A DNA stretch of 64,000 bases from Lumbricus rubellus (taxonomy: Eukaryota > Annelida > Clitellata > Crassiclitellata > Lumbricidae), in NCBI GenBank assembly GCA_945859605.1, contig OX243822.1, positions 25,750,185-25,814,184 on the forward strand, in the 5' to 3' direction. Both the position numbers and the translations under genes were made by a program. Each line of letters begins with the position of its first letter. Positions within the stretch are counted from its first letter, which is position 1. The notes beneath the pieces are model-generated. The model was given only the letters and a program-made list of their open reading frames with translations, was not told the origin of the DNA and searched no databases. Shown in pieces: positions 57,001 through 64,000 of the stretch.

Positions 57001-58316
57001 GAAGAATTCAAGTAATGGAATTAGCTCACGAGTCAGTATTTGGCGGACACTTGGGAGAAGAGAAGACACGAGAGAGAATCAAGTTGTCCTTTGTCTGGCC
57101 AAAGATGCGTCGAGACGTGGTGAAATTTTGTAAGTCCTGTGAGAAGTGTCAGCTGAAGGCACGAAGTTTGGTGATGGATCGAGTGCCGATTACACCAATT
57201 CCAAGGGAAGATGTGCCATTCCGACGGATGACTATGGACGTGTTAGGCCCAATAGAACCGAAGTCAGCAGCTGGGCATAAGTATTGCTTGTGCATAGTGG
57301 ATTCATGTACAAGATGGCCGACAATCTTTTTGCTGAAGTCATTGACTGCTAAGGCTGTGTGGGAAGCTTTGATGAAGCTTTTCACTGACGTGGGGGTGCC
57401 GTCTGTGATCACCAGCGACAGAGGCACAAATTTTACAGCCAGTCTCACAAGAGAATTTTTGAAATTGATGGGATGCTGTCCACGATTCGATTCACCAGAG
57501 CATCCTGAGGCAGCTGGATTAGTTGAGAGATGGAATCAGACGTTCAAGAAGATGGTGCATCATGTCATTGTGGAAAATCCAAGACAGTGGCATAAAATCA
57601 TTCCGTTTACCGTATGGGCATTGAGAGAAGTTCCCAACGCAACGACAGGAGTGGCACCATATCTGCTGGTGTATGGAAAAATGCCAAGAGGACCATTAAC
57701 TATCTTAAAGGAAAGCTGGACCAAAGAAATAAATCTACCGCCAAACATTGGAGTACAACCAGCAAAGTACCTGAAGAACTTAAGAGCAGACATGGAGAAA
57801 GCTTTGATATTTGCTGAGAATTGTGCAGAGGAAAAGCAAAAACAATACGCCAGTCAATACAACAAGAGGGCCAAGGATAAAGAATTCGAACCAGGAGAAA
57901 ACGTCATCGTCCTGTATCCAACGTCAACCAATAAATTGATCTCACGATGTACAGTGCTACAAAGAAGATCCAAGTATTCGTATCTGGTGGACATGAATGA
58001 AAACGGCCGACGAATCGTCCATGCCAACAAAATGAGGAAGTTCATCGCAAGAACATTATCGTGTGGTCTCATCGTGGAAGAGGACGACGAATTCGGATCA
58101 GTGGTAGAGCTACCATTGAAAGAAGACCATGCAGAGACGACACAGAAATCGCTGCAATTGGACTATGAACCGATCGGACATCTTACGAGCGAGCAACAGA
58201 AACAGCTACTGGATGTACTGAACCGTTATGCAGACAGATTTTCGGACAAACCTGGATTATGTACATTGGTAGAACAGGAAGTGGTGCTGAACCCAAAAAA
58301 TCCTAACACTTGTTAA
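54042..58316 (+). CDS. Gag-protease-integrase polyprotein of a Gmr1-like element
   Basis: A single 1424-codon frame. Residues about 75-330 are an extreme Glu/Lys/Arg/Gln coiled coil (EEKERKQEEKEKEEQRRQ). Residues about 340-515 are the capsid, whose C-terminal part (LLVADKLKECLPPGPLQFVL) resembles SCAN, a domain known to derive from this group. A CCHC zinc knuckle, CHNCNSDKHLIKHC, lies at about 610. The aspartic protease motif LIDSGTEIPVI is at about 728. An acidic linker spans 840-930. The integrase HHCC domain is at about 996-1040 (HESVFGGHLG ... CKSCEKCQ). The D-D-35-E core is complete: D in MTMDVLGP (about 1065), D in SDRGTNF (about 1126) and E in GLVERWN. The frame then enters the start of the RT region (VLNRYADRFSDKPGLC) and stops after PNTC. 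The reverse transcriptase is missing. Confidence 0.9.
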   Translation: MEKLTEKKQANIKKMSTDRLIKLLIEADLDAEEVEQMSREELMRNLAEVWAKKEEEEEGAVGGVAEKPVEKPEAPMSIEALLQFMMMSRQEEKQKEEQRRQEEKERKQEEKEKEEQRRQKEKERRQEEKEKEERRCQEEKERKQEEKELRQQEIEKAERMRQQEIDMQKQQFQLQLEQMKLDRDEAERRRMELMIEYEKARKSDEEIRKQQIEDKKAREEEKEKMRLQELERAEEIRQEEFQAGKDNLEKAEREREEQMQLEQKKLAIKEAQLKEMAIEKEERRKQLELLQQKIEQEELRRIEDQDRLKKRDEDDRKSREVSEQIRLRESETMVSKIKKIGDAMKHVLPKMPYDMMEVPLYFETVENAFNSFAVEKQYWVKLLLPLMTPRARTVLNRLSFENLDKYDAVKEHLLKEFKLTAREYRSRFADAKKTAEETYTMFTARLKNLLNYYVRSRRVDKDYEKLFDLLVADKLKECLPPGPLQFVLAKEGTECLEASNVADLADIHVNNRIGVMFQDKPKFEAWDNSPKQPKWNKDSKDTGSQAKSNDAKKDDYSGKQWSQDKQQSTWDRQAYNRTPPLGRPTESNASYTPYNKWENKEQRSFIKKRCHNCNSDKHLIKHCQAPGAANLRKNFSRSAENLRVNQIQVINAPPGWEEQCNQETEVKSVMKCTPQFTILKEAIKTTSIAENCRETKSKEECQRIKKISLQHVNVEIRGTDGQPVQVEALIDSGTEIPVINEELLKGTTVEEIGRVHLQCVAGEPIPAKLVKIEVRMSGRNEGTATEDRTINIAPYLTLVCASISAELCKENPEKFLLHPEIIAELKEVPPISILQGELQANVTTRAQSRRAEVEDGEDETINESSQEDDTESEDELSIQDDERTTSENNETEEEMAACERNDSEDSGSDAELETSIRDLFTENSNDERQLEDAKKFEEQQRNDESLKSWWRIAEDQGSEFSVVNGLLYKKHQMLDQLVYQLVLPKERRIQVMELAHESVFGGHLGEEKTRERIKLSFVWPKMRRDVVKFCKSCEKCQLKARSLVMDRVPITPIPREDVPFRRMTMDVLGPIEPKSAAGHKYCLCIVDSCTRWPTIFLLKSLTAKAVWEALMKLFTDVGVPSVITSDRGTNFTASLTREFLKLMGCCPRFDSPEHPEAAGLVERWNQTFKKMVHHVIVENPRQWHKIIPFTVWALREVPNATTGVAPYLLVYGKMPRGPLTILKESWTKEINLPPNIGVQPAKYLKNLRADMEKALIFAENCAEEKQKQYASQYNKRAKDKEFEPGENVIVLYPTSTNKLISRCTVLQRRSKYSYLVDMNENGRRIVHANKMRKFIARTLSCGLIVEEDDEFGSVVELPLKEDHAETTQKSLQLDYEPIGHLTSEQQKQLLDVLNRYADRFSDKPGLCTLVEQEVVLNPKNPNTC

Positions 58317-58324
58317 CTAATTGA

Positions 58325-58882
58325 TTGATATTCTTTGGTTTCTACAGACAATTTATTTGTAATTTTGCTGAGATTGCTAAACCATTGACAGATTTAACTA
58401 GCAAGCAGACACCTGAGAACATTATTTGGACTGAGGACCACCAGAAATCTTTTGATTCTCTTAAAGAAATTGTTTTATCGAATGTTATTCTGTACATGTT
58501 CGAGGTTGGCAAACCATTTAATTTGTACTGTGATAGCAGTGATTTTGCTGTGGGGGCTGTGCTGTCACAAGTGGACGATGAGGGGATAGAACGTCCCGTT
58601 TCATTTATCAGCCAGAAGCTGACAGATACCCAGAGGAGATGGGCGACGATTGAGAAGGAAGCCTATGCAATCATATGGGCTTTAAACAAATTGAAAGAAA
58701 TCATTATTGGTTCCAAGATTAATGTGTTCACTGATCATAATCCTTTAGTTTATTTGACTGAGTCAATGTCGAAGTCTGCTAAGTTAGTCAGATGGTCTTT
58801 ATCATTGCAAAATTTTGACATTCTGTTGAACTATAAGAAAGGAAAGTTGAATGTAGTAGCAGACTGCTTATCGAGATTGTAG
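58325..58882 (+). CDS. RT connection and RNase H domain of the same element
   Basis: A 185-codon frame opening at the very end of a gypsy RT (FFGFYRQFICNFAEIAKPL), followed by RNase H: Asp in YCDSSDFAVGAVLSQ, Glu in EKEAYAIIWAL and Asp in FTDHNPLVYL, ending VVADCLSRL. It is in a different frame from the upstream ORF. Only a few bases separate the two, where an intact element has the whole polymerase. The ATG is probably fortuitous. Base use is more T-rich than the A-rich gag-integrase part. Confidence 0.85.
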   Translation: MIFFGFYRQFICNFAEIAKPLTDLTSKQTPENIIWTEDHQKSFDSLKEIVLSNVILYMFEVGKPFNLYCDSSDFAVGAVLSQVDDEGIERPVSFISQKLTDTQRRWATIEKEAYAIIWALNKLKEIIIGSKINVFTDHNPLVYLTESMSKSAKLVRWSLSLQNFDILLNYKKGKLNVVADCLSRL

Positions 58883-58980
58883 TATAAGGTATTTTGTGAT
58901 TGCATTTAGTATAAGAATTGTTTGTATTTAGTTTAAGCATTATACGTTCGCTAATTTTTAAGATTAATTAGCTCTCTTCA

Positions 58981-58996
58981 AAAGAAAGGAAGGAGG
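58981..58996 (+). promoter_or_regulatory. Polypurine tract
   Basis: aaagaaaggaaggagg sits three bases before the 3' LTR, the expected primer site for plus-strand synthesis. Confidence 0.8.
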
Positions 58997-58999
58997 TAA

Positions 59000-59519
59000 T
59001 GTCAGCTAATTTAATCAGTGCACGCCGATTGTCGTACAGCGACGTAAGTAGGCCAGGTGCAAACTGCCGCGCGGCGTCTGCACAGGTGATTGTCTGGACA
59101 GCACGTGACGTCTAGACGAGCGTACGTTAATTGTACAAGAAGGGAGTGGAAGTGAAGAAGGAGAGTTGCGTGTTGAGAGCCGTTGAGATAGGCTGTAAGA
59201 GTTGTTGTTGAGTTGCGATAGAGTAGACTGATGAAGATAGTAGTCGTGTAGTTGTTATGATAACGCAAGTGTAGTCATTGTTGTGTTGTTGCTGATCGTT
59301 TTACTTTATATCGGATTTTGGAGTATAATAAGAAGAGTTAAACACGTCGTCGTTGTTGGTTAACAAAACAGTGAAAGACTGTAGATTCTTTAACCTAGCC
59401 ATTTAGCTAATGAAACAGTTATCTAGGGATAGGCCTACGCTACCACGAACTTATACGAAGAAGCTTCCGAAGAGACTGAAGGTCACACGTAGAGAAGAAG
59501 AGGGAAAAGACTTGTGACA
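59000..59519 (+). repeat. 3' LTR (520 bp)
   Basis: Same length, ends and sequence, as far as compared, as the 5' LTR. It is followed by the attca duplication. Confidence 0.95.
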
Positions 59520-59593
59520 ATTCACAATTTCGTTCAAGTCAAAAATAGGGAGAGCAATAATATTCCACCATTGATAAGGATGGTCAACTCACC

Positions 59594-59705
59594 CACCTCT
59601 ATGGATCCATAGTATAACGGCAGCATAATTATGACAACAAAGGCCGTTGCCGTAGACATTAATTGCCGTTGCTCTGAACACCCCTTTTATGCTGCACAGT
59701 ATTTC
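59594..59705 (-). repeat. Inverted partner of the 63372-63484 repeat
   Basis: On the minus strand it reads gcataaaaggggtgttc, then gtctacggcaacggc, then ctatggatccatagagg, in the same order as gcataaaaggggtgttta, gtctacggcaacggta and aaggatccataaaagagg at 63372-63484. It may be one end of a larger inverted-repeat element. Confidence 0.55.
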
Positions 59706-59709
59706 TTTT

Positions 59710-60440
59710 AAGAAGAAATTTTTTGTCACATTCATGTGTATTGTGTAGCGCAAATGAGAGTGCTTCTTAGGCTGTAACAGGCAAACAACCAGGGTTGCCA
59801 CGCATAGCTTTTTTCACCTAGATCTAGGTTTTCCTCTCTTGACTGCAGCTTATTGGCGTTTTATAGTTTAGCGGCTTTAGCCTATAATACATGTGTAGTT
59901 GATGTTTACATCATTGCATTTCTGTACTACCCGTAGGCCTATACTGCTACTATAATTATAATACTAAACCTACTACTGTAGGGCCTATACTACTACTATT
60001 ACCTGCATGTATACTAGCCTATACTGTATACTACTGTAACAGCTGCTGCCGCTATTGCTGTTGTTGCTGTTGTTGTTGCTAGGCTACTAATTTTTTTTAT
60101 TAGTTTATCTTCTCACTAGAAATTCAGGAAGTCACGGGATCCTCGACTTGCGTGATTTTCGGCATTTATCGTGAATGTCCCGAATTGTTTTGTTCGATTT
60201 CTACCCAGTGAAAGCGTACGTGATTTCGCGTCGTGAATTTTTCTGCGATTTTCGCCTGTTTTGTACAAATGTGCTACTAAGAATTTTCAACCTTTTGTGG
60301 TGAATTTCTACTATAGGCCTATAAATACTTCTTACTTGGCAAATCATGCAAGAGAATGCGTGCACTCGATGCTGTTTACACTTTTCTGTGGTCGGGATGG
60401 GGAACAATTTATCAAGAGGTCGTAAGATAGAACGGCAACT
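59710..60440. other. No gene recognised
   Basis: Unique sequence with ctactactg / ttgttgctg triplet patches (59940-60085). No coding content. Confidence 0.4.
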
Positions 60441-60444
60441 GAAG

Positions 60445-60755
60445 CTAAGATGAGATGCAACAGTTGCAGCAACTACGAGGAGGGTAGGAAGAGAAGGGGT
60501 AGGAAGAGGAGGGATAGGGGAAAGAAGGAGGACGAGGAAGACGAGGAAGAAGAGAATGAGGAGGAGAGGAGAAGAGAGAAGAGGAATAATGGTGGAACCC
60601 TGGGAGGTGGAAGAAGAACTAAAAAGGACAAGAAGGAGACAGGGGCAGAATAGCTGGAGGAGGAGAAGAAGAAGTAGGAGTGGGAGAAGAAAGGGGACAA
60701 GGAAAAGGTGAACGAGGTAGACGAGCAGGAGGAGGAGGATTAGAGGGAGAATAGT
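60445..60755. repeat. Purine (GGA/GAA)-rich low-complexity tract
   Basis: About 300 bases of degenerate gaggaggagaaga on the plus strand. ORFs on either strand are Glu/Lys- or Ser/Leu-rich artefacts. Confidence 0.85.
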
Positions 60756-60949
60756 CCATATCCTCCAATCGGTATACGACAAGAGCATTTCTCGCTCAAA
60801 GGGGAAATGCGAGGAGGGCATATGAGACAATGATTCGGTTAGCTGCTGGATGAATTTCAGAGTCAATTCTTCTAAATTTAAAAATACTCACACAATATAT
60901 AATATAACCACCATGACCAATGGCCTTATGCATAATATAGTCGTGTGTG

Positions 60950-60972
60950 CAAGTGTGTGTGTGTGTGTGTGT

Positions 60973-61015
<43 letters not shown>

Positions 61016-61247
61016 CCAGAAGCGAACTGTCTCAGTTTATGTCTCTCACTCTTTCTCTGCCTGTGTGTCTCTGTTGTGTCTGTGTCTGCCCATATCTGTC
61101 TTTCTGTATGTTTTGCCTCTGCCTGTCTTTCTCCATTTTTTAGTATCTTTCTGTTTCTGTTTCTGTTTCTGTCTCTGTCTCTGTCTCTGTCTGTCTCTGT
61201 CTCTGTCTCTGTCTCTGTCTCTGTCTGTCTGTCTGTCTCTCTCTCTA

Positions 61248-61293
<46 letters not shown>

Positions 61294-61375
61294 CTGTCTG
61301 TCTGCCTTTACCTCTCTTTGTCTGTATGTCTTTTTGCCTGTCTTCCTGCCTTTCTCTCTTTCTCTCCAAAGCATT
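60950..61375. repeat. (GT)n and (CTGT)n/(CT)n microsatellite tract
   Basis: gt repeats at 60950-61010, then ctgtctctgtct-type repeats and pure ct runs to about 61370. Long Ser/Leu or Arg/Glu ORFs here are artefacts. Confidence 0.95.
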
Positions 61376-61379
61376 AGTT

Positions 61380-62740
61380 ACCGCCGCACCAGAATAATAT
61401 AACTCTTCCCTCTGCTGCGTGTGGCCGCGGCGTCTGTTACAATCGACTACAGCTGTCCTGCGCGATTCTGCAACTGCGGCGCTATATAAAACTCGCCTGA
61501 TTTGATTAACCAACGCCACTGCATGAATGATGCAGCAGCTGTTCTTGCGAGGAGGTCGTCGTCGTCCAATGCGGTGTAATTTAATTTCGACAACTGGCGT
61601 TCCATAGACATGCATGGCGCATCGTGGCTTCGAAATGGCGCAGAGGTATACATGGCTAATTAAATTCATTATCCTTGATTAGCTTTTTTCGTATTTTTAT
61701 GTAGCGCATAGACCTACTTTATGTGTTTTTTGGAAAAAGGTTCAGGTAGATGTTCTGTCAACTGCTATGCTATAATTTTATTAGAGATTTCGTTTTCGTC
61801 TCAGACTGGTTATAGGAAGTGATTCTGTATGGAGATTAGGATGTACAATTATAGATCTACATGTAGCAATAAATATTATGTTATGCATTAAATGTGTATT
61901 GCAGCGTCGTAAATCATTGGCTCGTTGCAGCATTATTTTATTTTTAATCAATCCAACTTCTAGTTTTGCAAGGATCTTTCTCATCGACCCATGCAGCTTC
62001 GGCTTAGGCAAGAATTCGTTACATCAACCCCATTTTTTTTATTTAGTCAGCAATAACTTTTAATAGAAATAAATAACTTCTATTTAATTAAAAATTATTG
62101 TTCGTCAATCCATCTTCGATTCGAGCTATAGATTGCTTTCATAAATCCCACTTCTATTTCAGTACAAACTATTTTCACCAATCAGACTATGTTTTGCAAG
62201 AAGATTCTTTTCTTCAGCCCGACTTGTATATAGGGCCTACACTCGAGCAACGTTAAAACCCATGCAATGGCGAATAATTTACGGCGCTAAAATACTCGAT
62301 TGGTTCACCTTATACTTATAGCCTTCTAGGCATAAAACAGGCCTCTTTGTGTGCTTTTTATGATGATAGCTAAACTTCACTATTCGCGTATAGATATAAA
62401 GCCGGTCGACATTTAATTAAGCGGGTGTTTAAACACCTTTATATTCGATTTTCTCGACGTAATAAGGGTATTCCACGATTACGCACTGTGTCACAAATTT
62501 TCAGAATGATGAGTGTCTATTTTGTTAATTAGTCTAAAAAGTAAGAAAATGTTTCAGGAATTGCTGATTATGCAAGCTTTGAACGAGAAATAAGTTTCCG
62601 TGGAAAAAGCTAGATCTCGAAAAACGTCATTAAGAGACCTAGACAGGAGCGGACTACCAATAGATCAAGGTGGAAAAATCTTCGAGTGGCATCCCTGGTA
62701 GTGTTATTTTACTTCACAAAATAATTTCTATTTCAGTTTC
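61380..62740. other. No gene recognised
   Basis: Unique AT-rich sequence. No exon or transposon end with a partner was found. Confidence 0.4.
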
Positions 62741-62744
62741 AGTT

Positions 62745-62935
62745 CAGCTCGGCTGGAAGTAATTTCAGTTTCAGTTCTGTTTCAGTTCTCAAATAATTTC
62801 AGTTCAACTTCAACTTCGAGTTCTTAAATAATTTCAGTTCAAGTTACAGTTCTTAAATAATTTCAGTTCAAGTTACAGTTCTTAAATAATTTCAGTTCAG
62901 GTTACCATTCTTAATTAATACCGTTATATACCGAG
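62745..62935. repeat. ~29-bp minisatellite
   Basis: About four tail-end copies of a unit like ttcttaaataatttcagtt followed by caagttacag. Diverged copies are upstream (ttcagtttcagttc). Confidence 0.8.
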
Positions 62936-62963
62936 AAATCTCGCGAGATTAATGACTTTCTCT

Positions 62964-63097
62964 TAACATAGTCCAACGAAAGACTGGTTCACCGCTAATT
63001 TAAGTCAGTAAGTAAATTACTTCATTTCTATAACATAGTCCAACGAAAGACTGGTTCACCGCTAATTTAAGTCAGTAAGTAAATTACTTCATTTCTA
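62964..63097. repeat. Perfect 67-bp tandem duplication
   Basis: Two exact copies, 62964-63030 and 63031-63097, of a unit starting taacatagtccaacgaaaga. The identity implies a recent duplication (or a sequencing or assembly effect). Confidence 0.95.
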
Positions 63098-63372
63098 GTT
63101 TTAGTCATAAATGTGTATAATTTCCGTTCGGATTTTAATTATCGTTACAGTTTTTATTCAGTTCGGCATCATTTATTTCCGTTTCCGTTCAGTTTTCGTT
63201 CTTAGAATATTTTCAGTTATCGTTATACTTATCGTTAACGGAATGGATTATTTTCAGTTCGACTTATCGTTTCCGTTAACGAATATAACGCTGATCCCTA
63301 GTTAATGCATGCTTATTTAATTGGAAAACGCCAATTCGACAATTTTGCCTTCTTAAAAAAATTTTTTGGCTG

Positions 63373-63716
63373 CATAAAAGGGGTGTTTACAGCTGCAACA
63401 TGCCAAAAGCAATTTATGTCTACGGCAACGGTATTGTATACGCTGTCGTTAAACTAAGGATCCATAAAAGAGGTGTACTGCGCCATCATAATCAAAAGTG
63501 TATTTGCTCTCCATATTTTGGACTTGTAGAAAATCAAGAATATTGAGATTATGAGGCGCGAAAATTTAAACTGAAAGTGGTTGTTTGGAAATCTTAGAAA
63601 CATATATTTCGCCAAGTAATAAAATCAGCCTAAAATGCTCAATTGGTAAAAATCTTTCTTCATAAAATATTCTAAATTGCTTGTGGCATGTTGCAGCTGT
63701 AAACACCCCTTTTATG
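63373..63716. mobile_element. 344-bp element with perfect 33-bp inverted ends
   Basis: 63373-63405 and 63684-63716 are exact reverse complements (starting cataaaaggggtgtttacag). Inside, near 63462, is a diverged third copy of the start (ccataaaagaggtgtac). No ORF. It could be a MITE or the right part of a larger element that pairs with 59594-59705. Confidence 0.75.
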
Positions 63717-63719
63717 GCC

Positions 63720-64000
63720 AAAATATTCACAATAAAACTGTTGGTGGATGCCTACAGCCCACAACTGCAATCCATGAGGACATTATTATTTAAAACAATT
63801 AGACTTTACAAACACAGGACCATCCACAATTATCCATCTGCAAACTTTAAAAGCCTCTTAATTATTCAGAAGATTATAACGAAAGAAGGCTGTATAAGTT
63901 TTCACAGAGCTGCTATGGACCTATAACTGATGTTATCCTGTAAAAAAAAATTAAAAAAATGACACCATTAGCAATGTATATATAGGGCCTATATTCCCCT
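63720..64000. other. No gene recognised
   Basis: An AT-rich end of the window. An 81-codon ORF at 63681-63926 has no recognisable content and starts inside the inverted-repeat element. Confidence 0.4.

Larger units (their letters stand above)
53156..59524 (+). mobile_element. Gmr1-like Ty3/gypsy LTR retrotransposon, RT-deleted
   Basis: A complete insertion: 5-bp target duplication attca (53156-53160 and 59520-59524), two 520-bp LTRs with tgt...aca ends, a primer-binding site, a polypurine tract, and a coding region ordered gag - protease - integrase - RNase H. Integrase lying upstream of the RT/RNase H region is the hallmark of the Gmr1 group of deuterostome gypsy elements. The LTRs agree everywhere I compared them, so the insertion is recent, yet the reverse transcriptase is gone. 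Confidence 0.9.

Noticed and set aside
53172..59268. Identical 85-codon minus-strand ORFs in the two LTRs
   Set aside because: They are non-coding LTR sequence; the identity reflects identical LTRs, not a gene.
60796..61669. Arg/Glu/Asp/Thr-rich ORFs of about 200 codons
   Set aside because: Translations of the (CTGT)n/(CT)n and (GT)n tracts.
63681..63926. 81-codon ORF at the window end
   Set aside because: It starts inside an inverted-repeat element and has no recognisable features.

Overview
This is eukaryotic, animal DNA. Coding sequence is split into short exons with GT-AG borders, and most of the window is transposons, microsatellites and minisatellites. The only conserved cellular gene I can reconstruct completely is TSG101 (ESCRT-I) on the minus strand, 34710-43578, with 11 coding exons and 425 codons plus a stop. 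A Gmr1-type LTR retrotransposon, a group described from deuterostomes, and the abundance of CR1-like LINEs, hAT elements and the word taggcctac suggest a marine deuterostome invertebrate such as an echinoderm. That assignment is inference.

Layout. 0.1-4.3 kb and 11.8-17.2 kb are two diverged copies of one segmental duplication. Each carries an intronless gene for an arginine-type (R-S-E) mono-ADP-ribosyltransferase (1535-2341 and 14594-15358, plus strand), flanked upstream by an old CR1-like LINE tail and downstream by a ~90-bp minisatellite. Between them (4.4-11.8 kb) lie LINE tails, Tc1/mariner-like debris, a 405-bp inverted-repeat element, a perfect 41-bp hairpin and a long (ATT)n/(AGT)n tract. 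18-33.3 kb is a transposon field. Several hAT-type elements here have 8-bp target-site duplications, one of them (25292-28149) built mostly of an internal tandem array. The field also holds a PIF/Harbinger-like element with TTA duplications and a 2.26-kb transposon (31043-33301) with a 435-codon transposase-like ORF. 34.7-43.6 kb is TSG101, whose introns hold a Helitron-like element, a 15-bp minisatellite and LINE tails. 44.6-46.9 kb is a 5'-truncated LINE with a reverse transcriptase ORF. 47.2-50.3 kb holds a Helitron-like element, three SINE or hAT-type insertions and a tRNA-derived SINE. 50.3-53 kb has no recognisable gene. 53156-59524 is a complete LTR insertion with 520-bp LTRs that look identical, gag-PR-IN-RNase H order and the reverse transcriptase deleted. 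59.5-64 kb is simple repeats and inverted-repeat elements.

How it fits together. Only TSG101 and the two ADP-ribosyltransferases look like host genes. TSG101 would act in endosomal sorting. The ADP-ribosyltransferases have no visible signal peptide and would act inside the cell. The remaining features record successive insertions, and the duplicated ADP-ribosyltransferase segment provides natural empty sites for several of them.
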